Assembly (NCBI GenBank): GCA_021613535.1
Contig: CP075494.1
Span: 4,030,001-4,094,000 of the forward strand
DNA length: 64,000 bases
Direction of reading: 5' to 3'
DNA from: Adineta vaga
Lineage: Eukaryota > Rotifera
The translations under genes were made by a program, and so were the position numbers. A model generated the notes under the pieces. The model saw only the letters and a list, made by a program, of their open reading frames with translations, searched no databases and had not been told where the DNA came from. Positions 23,461 through 35,660 of the stretch are shown piece by piece. Each line of letters opens with the position of its first letter. The first letter of the stretch is position 1.

Positions 23461-24613
23461 TTAATTGCCTATTTTTTCGCCGCCAGTGATAAGGATTTTG
23501 CCGGAATGGAGTAGAGTTGCCGTATGTGATGCACGTTTTATCGACAGTTTTCCAGAAGACTTCCATATACTCGTTAATGGATCATAAATTTCAGAAGTAT
23601 CCAAATAACCGGTACCTCCATAACCAGCAGTAGAAAGAATTTTACCTGAACTAAGCAGCGTTGTAGTATGCGAAGAACGTGAAGTTGTCATGCTATTTGT
23701 ATGATTCCATTTTCCTGTTGTTGGATCATAAATTTCACAACTAGACAAAAAATTAGTATCACCGACACCTCCGCTTACAAGAACTTGACCAGAAGGAAGC
23801 AGAATTGAAGAATGAAATCGACGTGCTATTGCTAAACTTGCAAGTGGATTCCATTCATTTGTTGTTGGATCATATACTTCTGTACTAGCCGAATACTTAG
23901 CTGATTGAATTCCACCAGTAACAAGAACCTGTCCTGAGCTGAGCAGAGTTGCATCAGAATAATAACGTGGTATGGGGCCCATGCTCGCGAGAGAGTTCCA
24001 TTGTCCCGTTAATGGATCATATACTTCAGAACGAGATGCATCACTAGTGACCAGAACTTTGCCTGACTTGAGCAAAGTTGCAGAATGACTAGATCGTGCT
24101 ATTGTCATATTTCCAGTAAGACTCCACTTATCTGTTATTGGATCATATATTTCACAACTAGTTAGAGTATTCAAACCAAAGGTAGTACCACCCGTAACAA
24201 GCACTTTACCAGAATTAAGTAAAGTTAAAGTATGGAAAGCACGTGATGTATGCATGCTTTCAGCAGTGGACCATTGACCGGTGGATGGATCATATATTTC
24301 ACAGTGAGTCATGTAACCAGTATTTGTTTCGCCACCAGCAACAAGGACTTTACCTGAATTGAGTATAGTTGCAGCATGAGCTTCTCGTGTTTCTGCCATG
24401 CTTCCAGTAACATTCCATGCATCCAGCGATGGATCATAGATTTCAGAAATGGCAATAGCATTGGCTGATTTGTAGCCACTGACAACTTTGCGTAAACTGA
24501 ATTGTGTTGCAGCATGAACATGACTATTCGATCGTCCTTAATAAAAGAAAAACATATTTCCCTATCTACGGAGTCAATATACATACATACCTGATTCCAC
24601 TTCATTGCAAGTA
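23461..24613 (-). CDS. Kelch-repeat beta-propeller protein, 5' end missing
   Basis: Exons 23461..24536 and 24591..24613 (54-bp intron, GTATGT...TTAAG). About seven Kelch units of 46-49 residues, each reading R..H.ATLL.SGKVLV(T/A)GG followed by (S)EIYDP.T..W. The last unit is only half present, which fits ring closure with the N-terminal strand. The open frame from an ATG at about 24399 would lose the first unit (SEIYDPSLDAWNVTGS), so translation must begin further upstream. The small exon 24591-24613 has its own acceptor (TTTATAG), so at least one more 5' exon exists in 24614-25438; I could not place it. Relatives often have a membrane anchor and Thr-rich linker there. Role: a protein-binding propeller. 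Confidence 0.75.
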
Positions 24614-25438
24614 CTATAAAACACGATAAATTTCAAATTTTTAGAAAAAAATATATGATAATTAATAAAAGCAGGTTTCTTTTTGGTGTATAGGTACTTA
24701 CATGCAAAATAATATAAAAAGCGAAAGAAGATAATATATTACCATCATCAATTTTATTAACTATAACACTATCATAAATAATCACAATATTAAAAGAATG
24801 AAAATAAACTGGAAAAAAATCGTATTTAAAGCCTTTTAATAATGACATATGCAATATCAATTTACCATGTTTTCATTTTCTCATACTATGATTACATGTG
24901 TTTTTTTTTAAATAAAAAATATTTTTTTAGTTCGCCCAGTAGGATAAATTAATAAATAGATTTTAAAATGCAAACCATCGCTCACATCTGAAATAATAAA
25001 TATCAAAGAAATGAAATTTAAAAAAAGAGAAAAGAAGTATCAATCTGTAATAAAGCAATAAAATTCTTTTTATCTTTTTTTCATATTCTCGATGATATTT
25101 ACAGCGATTATTATCGCTTATAAACGACATCATTTGATACTTATATTATCTATACCTATATAAATCTTTATTTATGCAATATTTTATGATCTCTGACAAT
25201 AATATTGAAAAGTAAAATTTAACAACATCAGCGTGTATCGTCCAGAGTTATTCATTACAAACTAGTGTCTATGAGTAGATCACTGCAAGAACTATCCTTG
25301 TTTATTTATTGCATTTTAAAAATACATTTTCTATTGAAAGATAGTAACCATAACAAAATGTTATGTATAGAATAAACACAAGAGAGAAACAGATAATTCT
25401 CGGATTAATGTGTCTTATTTTTGTTCTTTTTCTAGACT
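24614..25438. other. Presumed 5' exon region of Kelch gene; very AT-rich
   Basis: Must contain the missing start of the minus-strand Kelch gene and the promoter of the plus-strand monooxygenase. Long T and A tracts. Frames here are hydrophobic but unconvincing. Confidence 0.35.
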
Positions 25439-27876
25439 ATGTGGTTATGTTTTACCTTTCAAATATTCTTCTCACTTGTAATGGTGAACAAATGCAATGG
25501 CATTTCGAGTCCTATCCAACCATTTACTGAATACAAACATTCTATTGAACTCCAAACAAATATTTCGGATCTTTGGTGGACAGTTGATGATGCCGAACAA
25601 GAAATTCTATTCGAGTTGCACATGAAGACAACAGGTTGGATTGCTTTGGGTATTAGTCCAGGTAGATGAATGTAACTTCTTGAAGTGATGATGATTTACC
25701 TGAGCATATATAGGTGGTGGTATGACGAATGCTGATATTGGTGTTGGATGGATAGATCAGATGGGCACTGTTCACTTTCAAGTAAAAGGAGCATCATCGT
25801 CTTCCTCTATTTTACTTGATTAATCTCTTCAGGATCGTTATGCCTACAATCGCTCGAGACCTGTCATTGATCATACAAAAACAGATTGGTTTGCTCTTCA
25901 AGGCCGTGAACAAGATGGATGGACAGCCATTCAATTTCGACGATTGCTTGATACATGTGATTCAATGGATGTTCCAATAAAAGTAAAAGATTCTCTTTAT
26001 TGATTTACCAATGTTATTCATCTAGTCTGGAACTAATATTTTGATCTATGCGTATGGTCTTGTTGATCCTGATCCTAGTCGTCCCGATGGGGATATTAGC
26101 TATCATGAGAACCGCAGAGGTACACGCATGATTCCACTTCGATATTATATTGATCAAGCTTCCGACGCGAAATATGCCAATTTTGATTCATTCGACTTTC
26201 GTTTGAATCATACAGGTTACTTATTATCTAAAACTACATTCTTTTTCTTCGTACGTTTGTCAATATTTAGTTCCCCCTGCGGATACAACCTACTATTGCA
26301 AAGTATTTAAAACTGAAATTAAATTTCCAACAAAACGACATGCAATCGCAGTACGATAGATGTCTCTTTTTGTCCTTCTCAAATAATTTCTAATTTTTCA
26401 GCATAAAATTCTACTTGATTCAGACAATCGCGACTTTGTTCATCATATGAATATTTACGAATGTGATTCTCAGGCTCAATTCGACGACAAAAATCTACCT
26501 GATGATGTATGCGATCATATCCGTGATCAGATCACGTTGTGTTCATCAACTATTGTCGGTGTATGGTCTGTTGGTGGTGATGAGGTGAGTTTCATGTTTG
26601 GTTTCTTGAAACACATAATAAACCTTATTAGATAATGGAATATCCTGATGAAGCTGGATATCCTGTCGGTGGCGATTTTATTGTTAATTATTATATGATA
26701 GAAATGCATTATGACAATCCACATCTAGTCTCAAGTATAAATAAATTCAACTGAATTGTTGATATGAAAAAATATATTGCGTCTGTTTAGATAAACGAGA
26801 TACGACAGGCATTCGATTTTATCTTGGTCATAAACTTCGTGAACATGATATTGGCTATTTGACGTTTGGTACTGATGCGACTGCACAGGCTTTGGCTATT
26901 CCAGCGGGAGTAGATCGATTTATTGTCGACTCCTATTGTCCTGCCAATGCAAGTCATGTATGTATTTGAAGAAAACTCAGAGAGAAGTATGCAAAATGTC
27001 TAATTTTATTATCTGTTTTTCTTTAGAATTTTCCAAAATCTGGCATTACAGTATTTTGTGCCTTGGCACACACCCATTTACAAGGTAAGAGAATCAATCG
27101 GCTAGAATTTATATATGACTATAGAAATAGGTCACACTGTATGGACCAAATTGATTAGAAATAAAGTGGCTATTCAATATTTGTTCAATAGTGAAGCATA
27201 TAATTTCAACTATCAATTTCATAATCGTCTATCAAAACGAATTCAACTCTATCCAGTTTAATTTCCTGTTTTTTTTTCTATTCGAATTATTTCTTCATCT
27301 TCTATATTATAGGGTGATGAATTTGCTACACGATGTGTTTACAACACGAAGAATAAAAACATAACTACATTAGTAAAGAAAAACATTTCGCTTCTTCATC
27401 AATCTTTTTCTTATTGTTTTTAGGGTGGAGGACGAACAAAAGATGAAATGTGCAATCATGGTTTCATCTATTACCCTCGAATGATTGATTTATCTATATG
27501 TTTGACACATAATGAATTGTCGGCTTGGAAAACTATTTTGAATGTATCCAAGTAAGTCTACAATTTTGTGTCCTGAGATATTATATATACCATCTTTGTT
27601 TTCAGAGACAATTTCGATGACGTCACATTTCAACAAACGTTAATGAACATTACATGGACACCTCAATTGGCTACTCAATGGCAAACTTTTTATGAGAAGG
27701 CAGCTCGTGGTGTTACATATGGTCGAAGCCCATTTGTTAAAACCGAAACATTCGCCACTTTACCAAACTATCAAGATTTAGAGCCTATGCAATGCAATTG
27801 GGCAAGTTTTCAAAAAGTATCTGTTCTTTTTGTGCTAGTGATACTTATTGTGAAACAAGGATTAATATTTATTTGA
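25439..27876 (+). CDS. DBH/MOXD1-like copper monooxygenase
   Basis: Thirteen exons: join(25439..25661, 25714..25781, 25833..25982, 26026..26215, 26271..26350, 26402..26584, 26632..26734, 26791..26957, 27027..27084, 27131..27255, 27313..27372, 27424..27551, 27606..27876), 601 residues, all junctions GT-AG and in phase. Residues 1-21 are a signal peptide, followed by a DOMON domain (about 35-190) and the two copper domains of the dopamine beta-hydroxylase/PHM superfamily. Visible ligands: FVHHMN (H251, H252), EMHYDN (H324), AHTHLQG (H403, H405) and KDEMCNHGF (M478), so both copper sites look intact. The C-terminus (last about 20 residues) is hydrophobic, suggesting a membrane or GPI anchor as in MOXD1 relatives. 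It likely hydroxylates an amine-type substrate in the secretory pathway; substrate unproven. Acceptor 27130 was preferred over 27124 because it gives QGHTVWT. Confidence 0.85.
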
Positions 27877-28298
27877 ATTGAATTTGAGAAAAAATTCTTC
27901 TCTGTTCGTTTTTTACATTGATTAAATAAAAAAGTAGTCTCAAGTAATAAAACAGATTCTAGAAATAAGTTGATTTATGACTTTGTTTTAGAAAAGTTTT
28001 AATTATAATCAATGAATATTTATAGAACTAACAAAAAGAAAACAGTTCAGATATATTTTAAATGAATTGTCATATTTAAAATATTATCGTTGATTGATGT
28101 TAAACATGTTGATGTTATATGATTTGTTGATAGAAATATAATTGGTGTACTACTAGCTTCAGGAATAACATCTCTTGTCAAGTTTAGTAATGACAAAAAA
28201 CATGGAAATAATTACATTTTTAATATCCTTTATAAGATTTTTATGGTTACAAAATGGCCAATAGCATTCAAATATAAATATAAATTCTATCCATATAC
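27877..28298. other. Convergent 3' region, nothing recognised
   Basis: AT-rich spacer between the ends of two convergent genes. No frame or repeat seen. Confidence 0.5.
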
Positions 28299-28734
28299 TC
28301 ATACATTTCTATGTCTTTTCGAACAGCCTATTCTGGTTTCAGTGACAGTAGGAGATTGATAAATATAACATCTTCCATTTTGATAGTTTATTGATGAATT
28401 TCTTTGTTCCATACAAGTGATTGGAGGCAATATTGTTGGTAACGGTTGATCTAATCGAAGTAATTGACGAAGATTTTCAAGAAATTTTTTATGAGAATAG
28501 TTTCGATATTGACTGAAAATGTTAGATTGATTTCAATCGTTAAATCTGTTAACGTTTGAAGATGTTTGTCGAATCGTGCTGGAAAATGCTTCTGAGAAGA
28601 TCGAGTGATTTTAGCAGATATTGTTTTACATAATCAAATTGAATTTCAACAAAGCAAAGATTTGTTGAGACAGTTTGAGGGTGTAAAGTTACATCAATTG
28701 ATAGAAGAATAAGAATACTCAAACGAATTATCAT
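28299..28734 (-). CDS. Small secreted Cys protein, three exons
   Basis: Model complement(join(28299..28512, 28554..28591, 28630..28734)), 118 residues. Introns of 38 bp (GTAAAA...CTCAG) and 41 bp (GTTAAC...TTCAG) restore one frame; unspliced, the first exon stops after 61 codons. A signal peptide (MIIRLSILILLSIDVTL) is followed by a basic, helical-looking region (HKKFLENLRQLLRLDQ) and four Cys in all (NLCF, ITCM, GRCY, IGCS), enough for two disulfides. I do not recognise the family. The size, signal and even Cys number suit a secreted ligand or effector, but that is inference. It is convergent with the monooxygenase gene and lies some 420 bp beyond its end. Confidence 0.5.
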
Positions 28735-29138
28735 GGTTAAAATTGATTAACAGAAGAAAAGAAAACAATAATCAATAATGCATAAATCTTTCTTTGACAA
28801 TAATAAATGTAATATCATGATTCGATCATTTTTATGAACAAATATTTAATAATAAACAAACACGTTGAAAAGATAAATATCCCAGTCTGACATGTTATCT
28901 CTATGAATTATAAGAAAGTTTTTTTTACCTTATTTTATCAATCTCGTTAGAGAGAATATGTCGCTATTCCCATGTCGAACAAAGCAAATATTTCTCTTGA
29001 TTAATAATCGATGGGGACATTCTAAAATTTCTCCTTTATTCAATCAATTTCGATATTACCTAGAGAGTAAATACTTTTGAGACATAGGTATATAGCATCT
29101 CTTAATCGACATTCATCTTTTTCCATATAAATCTTCAT
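28735..29138. other. Intergenic, nothing recognised
   Basis: Spacer between two minus-strand genes; AT-rich, no frame or repeat of note. Confidence 0.5.
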
Positions 29139-30188
29139 TCAAAAAGGTAACGGTTGAATTCCACTGATAGCTGCATTACACAACGATCCAAAGCATGAAG
29201 AACGAAATAAATGACATAGATCAGTATTTGTTTTTGCTCGTGGTTCTGGCATAGTGGTTGATTCAAACCCAAGAATAATATGCCAAAGAAATTCCATGGC
29301 ACCACCAAATGTTTTCAATAAATTAGTTCCTGGAATTTCTCGATCACGAGGATTAGTACAATATGGTTGAATACTTGCATTGTAGAGTGTCGACCATTGT
29401 TCATATGTATAATGATGAATACGTTCTTTTCTCACATAAAACTGTGCACAACACATCGTCGAATAGGTACTCATATCTTTTCGAATGTGATTCGTTGGAT
29501 TTAATTGTAATTCTCCATCGAAATCAAGTAAACCTAATAGACGTACGGCACATTTATATATAAATGTAATATCATCAACTGGATCAGGAATTCCAGCAAT
29601 CCAAGGTCGATTACCAATCCAAATATTATTCACATTTGCATAAAAAACATCATCACGAATACATTGTGCTGCTTCAATTGGATAGAGTCCATGTTTTTCG
29701 GGTTTTCCATGAATAAATAACATTTTATCAGGTAGATCATGATAAAAGTCATAAATAAACTTCAAATATACCCCTGCTTCTTCGTGAACATTTTGACAAT
29801 AAGGCCAATTGAATGGAGGTTTCGATTCAGGATCAAATCGTTGATAGAGATATATATCATATGGTCGAGATGGACTCGTATTAAAGATATCTAAACCTTG
29901 TTGTAACCAAAGTGGCCAAGTAGATTTCTTATACCAATCGATCTCTCGATACATTGCAGGAATAATTACAAGACGATTTGTTCGCCATCTACTTTCTTTC
30001 AAAGTCGAATTTGACAATGAGGATCTGTTTGATGAAATTGAAAAGAATTTTGAAGATAGAGGAAATATTATCGTTCGATAATCTCGATAATTCGAAAAGA
30101 ATAGTAGAAAAGCACCAGATAACAAACAGAAAACGGTAAATACAGTGATTTCACTAAACGAAATCAATCGAATAAAGACAATCTTCAT
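29139..30188 (-). CDS. DUF3431-like type II membrane protein
   Basis: Single exon, 349 residues, from the ATG at 30186-30188; the longer open frame upstream starts at TTG. Residues 10-33 form a signal anchor (SEITVFTVFCLLSGAFLLFF), placing the rest in the Golgi/ER lumen or outside. The body has WRTNRLVIIPAMYREIDWY, then NVHEEAGVYLKFIYDFYHDL and PDKMLFIHGKPEKHGLYPIE, the arrangement of DUF3431, a glycosyltransferase-like family known mostly from fungi, with N..(G/E)EA..YL..I...Y..LPD..FIH. Cys-rich C-terminus (CHLFRSSCFGSLC). Catalysis is unproven for the family. Transfer from a fungus is possible but would need a tree. Confidence 0.6.
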   Translation of the reverse strand: MKIVFIRLISFSEITVFTVFCLLSGAFLLFFSNYRDYRTIIFPLSSKFFSISSNRSSLSNSTLKESRWRTNRLVIIPAMYREIDWYKKSTWPLWLQQGLDIFNTSPSRPYDIYLYQRFDPESKPPFNWPYCQNVHEEAGVYLKFIYDFYHDLPDKMLFIHGKPEKHGLYPIEAAQCIRDDVFYANVNNIWIGNRPWIAGIPDPVDDITFIYKCAVRLLGLLDFDGELQLNPTNHIRKDMSTYSTMCCAQFYVRKERIHHYTYEQWSTLYNASIQPYCTNPRDREIPGTNLLKTFGGAMEFLWHIILGFESTTMPEPRAKTNTDLCHLFRSSCFGSLCNAAISGIQPLPF

Positions 30189-30659
30189 GCAAAGAAAGAC
30201 ATTACTGACCGATTTGTAAGACAATTCATTGTGATTCAAATAGAACAATTATCATCATTATTTTGTTTTACTCCAACATTGTTCGTTTTAATTTCTATAA
30301 CTATTATTCATGTAACGATGAAAAACGAGCATGAGAAGAAAAAAATGTCGACATGTTTACATAACAAATGAAAAATAAAACTATAGCATTCATTCAAAAA
30401 TCCGTTTCATCAGTAAGTAGAAGAAAAAATTCGAACGATTTTTTTTTCGATTCTTTCTGCCTTCAATGGTTGTTTACATATTAAACGTAACAAACGATTA
30501 TGTCTGTACAATATATAGTTTTACCAATATTGAATAGGAAATATATCTATTTCGTATGTAAAATATTTTGAGTGAAAATTTTGTTTCTTATTCAGTTTAT
30601 TATGCTTGTATAAATGGACAATAAACATACAAAACAATATCTCATATCTATTCTCCTGC
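30189..30659. other. Intergenic, nothing recognised
   Basis: Upstream region of the DUF3431-like gene; AT-rich with short homopolymers. Confidence 0.5.
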
Positions 30660-30935
30660 TAATTCTTTTTATAATATAAATAAAGCAATCATAATCAAAA
30701 ATAGTGATATATTAACAAATGCAAACGTAATATGAAAATCCTATGAAAATAAAATTTGCATCAGGAATACCATAAGTACTACTAAAATAGATACAATGAT
30801 AACTATTCGATGGGCCATTCGTAATTCTTTTTGTACCTGAAATAAATCGCTGGCACACACTTCACGTTTATTCACCTTTTTAACATAACGAACTAATTTG
30901 AAATAGATAAATATGACGATATTGGTTAGTATCAT
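30660..30935 (-). pseudogene. GPCR fragment (TM5-TM7 relic)
   Basis: On the minus strand, IVIFIYFKLVRYVKKVNK and then VQKELRMAHRIVIIVSILVV match the TM5-loop 3-TM6 stretch of the GPCR at 17768 (compare ERELKMVRRTIIIV). The frame then slips: GIPDANFIF in one frame and FHITFAFVNISLFLIMIALF in another complete a decayed TM6-TM7. TM1-TM4 are absent. It lies just downstream of a larger membrane-protein gene and has no start of its own that makes sense. Confidence 0.65.
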
Positions 30936-30951
30936 CTATATAGAATTGAGA

Positions 30952-33900
30952 CTAAGTAAAACTAGATTGTTTCAAGTATAAAAATATGTCATTCGTTATT
31001 TGTAGTATTGATTTGAACATCCAATCTAAAGGAAAACCATGAAAATATTTGTTTTCATTTAAATGGTTCTCTATATACCTTCTGATATAAATTGAAAATA
31101 TAGCAAGACCTGTTATTGTTATCATTAATAGTATACAGATGAGAATAATCTTCAAAGAACATTGAAATGATGAATGTTCAACGTGTTTATCAGGCATTTC
31201 TATCGAAGAAATCTGTTGAACAGGATGTTTTCGTTTCTTACGAGATTGATAAATTTTGAATATAATCTGTACGATTGTAGGACATACCCATTGAAGAACG
31301 ATTGTTAAACCACCTTCAAGACCAAGTATGAGAGTTATTGTATAGAGTAAATTAAAATGTTGAATATAAGTATATGAACATAATAGTGGTGAACATTGTT
31401 GAAAATACGATGAATAATTAATTGTTGTTGTCCATTGTTCAACAAAGAGATCATCGATAAGTTTGTTAATAGTTGTATTTATCGAAAATCGACTTGCCGT
31501 TGTTGAAAGTGGCTTTGAAGAATTGATATGATTCGTATATTGTTGAATAAGATTCAGACATGTTTGATCGTAAAAACATTCAAGAGTTGAAACAAGAAAT
31601 GATTCACTTGGTGTACAACCCATTTTTAAACCTTTAATTGGAATCAATTTCAAAGGATTCATTTGAATGAAATTCGCTTGAGTAGTACAATTTGAATGTA
31701 ATCCACAAGAACATTGTTCATCGTAGATAAGAGCTTGAGTTGGTGCATAACTTCCGTAAGGATCAGCCCAAGGTACAATATATTCAAAATTCGTTCCATA
31801 CATTGATATAATCGCATTTCCATGATTGACACTACGAATTAAATAGAATAGACGAGCGAATGTATTTGATGCAATTGGTTGACTTCGTTCGATTAATGAA
31901 TCAAGACGTTTATTGAAAGTTTCTTCTGAGAGAAGTTGAGTTGTGACTAATAAAGAAGAAAGAATTTGTTCAATAGAATCCTTTACTGTTTGTATGGAAA
32001 GTTTGCATAAGCCAGTCAGAAATTGTAGATGAGCAGAAAGAAAACGACGATAATCGTTTTGTACGTAAGTAGAAAGATTAGACATAAGACTGTTAGTAAG
32101 ATCAATTCGCCATTGATCCGATGCAAACGAACTCGAACAGATCTAAAAAGATTGGTAAGAATGACAAAACATGACGTTAAAAATATTTACCTGGTGAAAT
32201 ATTGGTTGAATATCAACAAATCGATCATATGGCGAAGCAATCAATGAACAAGAACATTCTAATTTATCTCCATAGATATCTTTGATATATTTATACTGAT
32301 AAAAAGATGGTCGATCAAATGTTTCTTTTATTGTTCGTGATTGAACGATCGTATATAAAATAAGAATAACAAAGCAAATACTAAGTAGAACAATATATAA
32401 ACGAGTAGCCCATCGGCCAAGATGTTGAGCAGTGGTTTGATCAATATTATTACCGAAATCTCGCATAAGAAATATATTTAGACTAACAAAAGTCTTATAC
32501 GACAGAGTAATTAAATTCTTAGCTTTCGTTTTCCATCGATCGGACAATGTACAATTTACATTAGCTCGTGATGGCTGTTGTTTTTTCGTGCATAATCCTC
32601 GTACATGGAAAATAAATTTGCCAAGATAAGGTGTAAGAAAATGTAATGAAACAGTTAAACCTCCAATCATCGACAATAATGTTATTAACACTCCGATCCT
32701 AGTTTTCGAACGAACTCTTTCAGAGTAAGTACAATGACTTGGTGCACATGAATTATAATATTTATCATATAACAACGATGGATTCCATTGTTCGATCATC
32801 ATATTTTTTACAATAGTTGAAATTGAAGTATTCGGAGGAAAACGATCTACTGCTGGATCATAAACAAGAGAACGAGTTTCAAACAATGATGGGTATGCTT
32901 CATATAGAGGGGATGCTTGTATCTTTGTAAGATTTAACATATTTGAGAGACAATTCGAATTTGAATAAAAACATTGAAGTGTTGAAAGAAATAAAGATTT
33001 AGTAGTAGTACAACTTCTCATAAAATCTGGTAGTACAGATATGAGACTATGATTATAGTCATGCTCTGGATTATATGTATTATTGTACATAGCACTGATA
33101 CTTTGACAATGTGGATCGTTCGCACATAGACATGTGTTCACTGTCGAATTCACAGTAACAACTTCCGGTAGACGGAATGTCAGCTAAAAACAAGAGAAAA
33201 CATAATTGTGTTTGATTTTAGATGCAAACCAAGGATTCGAAATGAGTATACCTCCAACCATTCATCACCGGTTGTTTCATTTGTTGCTATATGTACAAGT
33301 AAATTTTCATCATCTATATTCCAGAAAAGTACCACTGATCCTGTATAGGGTTGATCGACTTGTATTAGAAGATTTGCTGTTTCAACAAGAAGATCAAAAT
33401 AAGTAATTGTTGTATGATAGAATTGATTGAGAGTAGCATTCATTTGTATATTAAAATCCGTTTCGTTTAGAACATTTGATGCAACAAATGATTGTAGGAG
33501 AAAGTGACTGACAGCATTGTTTTTAGTTTTATTAGCTAGTTGGCAGAGATCAGATAATAATTGCAAATATCCATGAGCTTTATTACGCCAATCTACAGGA
33601 GCCCAAATCGATGAAAGTTCTTCCCATATCGAAATCCAATCGGGATCGATAAATTCACTTGAACATACTTTATGTAAAGTTGGACATAATGAAATGAATG
33701 TTTCATAAGGTATTGCCATATTAGTACATGAACATCTGAGTGTTTTCGAATGTAAGATTCGTAAATTAGTGTAAGTATTTAATGATGGATGTGATATAGT
33801 TTTTGTCACGATTTCCGTACTCAATGATGTAAAGAGTACAAGAACAAGAAATGAACCTAATGATATAGAAAACAAAAAGAAATCGATGATTTGAGCGAGA

Positions 33901-34067
33901 GAGAGAGAGAGAATAGCTTCTAATTAAATCACCATACCGCTAAGTAAAATTAGATAGAGACATGTGATAATTCTCTGTTGTTTGATATTGGATTTTGTTC
34001 GTTTATTTTTATCTTTAAATAAATTTAGTCGTGGAAGTGATTGATTAAGTTTGCGTATACGTTCCAT
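30952..34067 (-). CDS. Two-module Cys-rich multipass membrane protein
   Basis: Model complement(join(30952..32142, 32191..33183, 33252..33856, 33938..34067)), 972 residues; introns of 48, 68 and 81 bp in phase. A basic N-terminus (MERIRKLNQSLPRLNLF) precedes TM1. Then an extracellular module: CSCTNMAIPYETF, HKVCSSEFIDPDWI, a long loop, NTSISTIVKNMMIEQWNPSL and CAPSHCTYS, and a TM segment (LITLLSMIGGLTVSLHFL). The whole pattern repeats: TM (LYIVLLSICFVILILYTIV), CSCSLIASPYDRF, HQ-ICSSSFASDQW (across a splice junction), then CSPLLCSYTY and TM. A final lone TM (IILICILLMITITGL) looks like the start of a truncated third unit. It is homologous to the neighbouring gene at 34125. Family function unknown. 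Confidence 0.7.
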
Positions 34068-34124
34068 GAAGGGTACTAAAAATTCAGGTGTTTGCAAGGT
34101 ACATCTGTAGAACAATCTTATTTT

Positions 34125-35660
34125 TTATAAGATGATAGGGTTACCTGAATCAACATTTGCGGTTTTTGTTTGCCATTTCAATGGAATTTTAACGAAAGTT
34201 AATGCGATCAAACGAAATACTAAAGTAAGACCACCATACAAACTGATTAAGAGAGCAAGTGCAAAAGAAAAGTTCATTGGATTAGCCGTTGTGTATGTGC
34301 AAAATGACGGTGCACATTCATCAAAATACTTGGAATAGTTAATTTTTGTTGACCATTCGTTAACGAATAGATCTCTTAAATGATTGTATACAGATATATT
34401 ATCATGTTCAGAATGTAGAACAACATTGGACCAATTGAATGATGTCTATATACAAAAATATTATCTCGAATAAATACCGAGACGAATCACTTTATATCAT
34501 GTTTTATACCTGATTAAGATTTGGAAAATATTCAGATAATAATGTAAGACATTCGATATCATACAAACAATCGAATGTGCTTGCGAGAATAGCTTCAATG
34601 GGAGTACACGCTCCATAGAAACCTTTGATCAGTGTGGTATTCGGTTCAGGTATAGACCATGCGTCATGAAATATATAATGTGAACTATTTGAAATTGAAA
34701 AGAAACCGGCTGCACTGATTGGATCTCCTCTACCACATACGGCGTTTATATCTGAAGGTGAATCATCATCGGTACCAGTGTCAAACTGTGTCGGTGTTTG
34801 GTAAGCAGCGAAGTAACCATTATGTGTTCTTATGGAAATAATGCTGTTTGTATTGAGAGCTGAAATTAGATAGTTTGATTGTGTCGTCGTTTTGAGATAG
34901 TTTAGATATGAGATGAGCGTAGTCGATGCGTTATTCTTAAAAAAATTGACAGTGCCATTAATTCGAGATTGAACTTGATTTTCCGGAAGAAGATAAATCG
35001 TGACAAACTGATTATTGTCAAGTTCTATTTGATTTTGCGAAATTGTATTTTGTGAAAGTAAACAAAAACTAGCCAGAAGTTTGAACTAAATGTAAAAAAG
35101 TTGAAAAGAGTTTTTGAACGTAATTTCTGATTTACCTGAGAACTGGCTGTTGTTCGAAAATCTAACGTTCCATATCTACTAGCATCTGCTAAATACAATG
35201 CTTCGATCCATTCTTTACTAACAAAAATACTCGAACAAACAGGATGAAATATGATTGAATTTGAAACAAAGATTTTAAACGGAATGGTAATTTTCGAACA
35301 TGAACATAAGAGTGTTTTCGGATGTTTGGTATAGAGTTCATAAAAACGATCAGGTGTAATATCAGATATTGTAATCGTTCGGGATTCTGACCTCAACAAA
35401 GCCATGTAAAAAAGAGTGTAAAGAGATGCTAAAAACGAGAAAAAGTTTTCAAATTTCGAGTATAAATATAAACGATTGTCTCAGTTACTTGAAAGAAGAA
35501 AAACATAGAGCCAAGTTGCATATTTTTGATATTTTAAAGCAGTTTTCGTATCCAGTGGTTGATCATGTTCATCGTCATACTCATCTTCTTCAGGCATGAA
35601 CAGATTGTAATTACACATGTGATTGGAAAGCCAACGGAAAACCCTTCTAGGTTGTTTCAT
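34125..35660 (-). CDS. Single-module Cys-rich membrane protein
   Basis: Model complement(join(34125..34445, 34510..35085, 35136..35428, 35489..35660)), 453 residues; introns of 60, 50 and 64 bp in phase. It starts MKQPRRVFRWLSNHMCNYNL, then an acidic stretch, TM1, CSCSKITIPFKIFV and HPVCSSIFVSKEWIEAL, a long extracellular region with CGRGDP and YGACTPIEA, LFVNEWSTKINYSKYF-DECAPSFCTYT, and a C-terminal TM (LALLISLYGGLTLVFRL). It is the one-unit version of the gene immediately downstream. A stop (34125-34127) follows the last TM if the possible donor at 34144 is not used. Splicing there to the CAG acceptor at 34105 would also end within nine codons, so either way it stays separate from the next gene. 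Confidence 0.65.

Noticed and set aside
34105-34144. Joining the two Cys-rich membrane genes into one by splicing at 34144
   Set aside because: The only acceptor gives the wrong frame and a stop within nine codons, and the downstream gene has its own typical N-terminus (MERIRKL).
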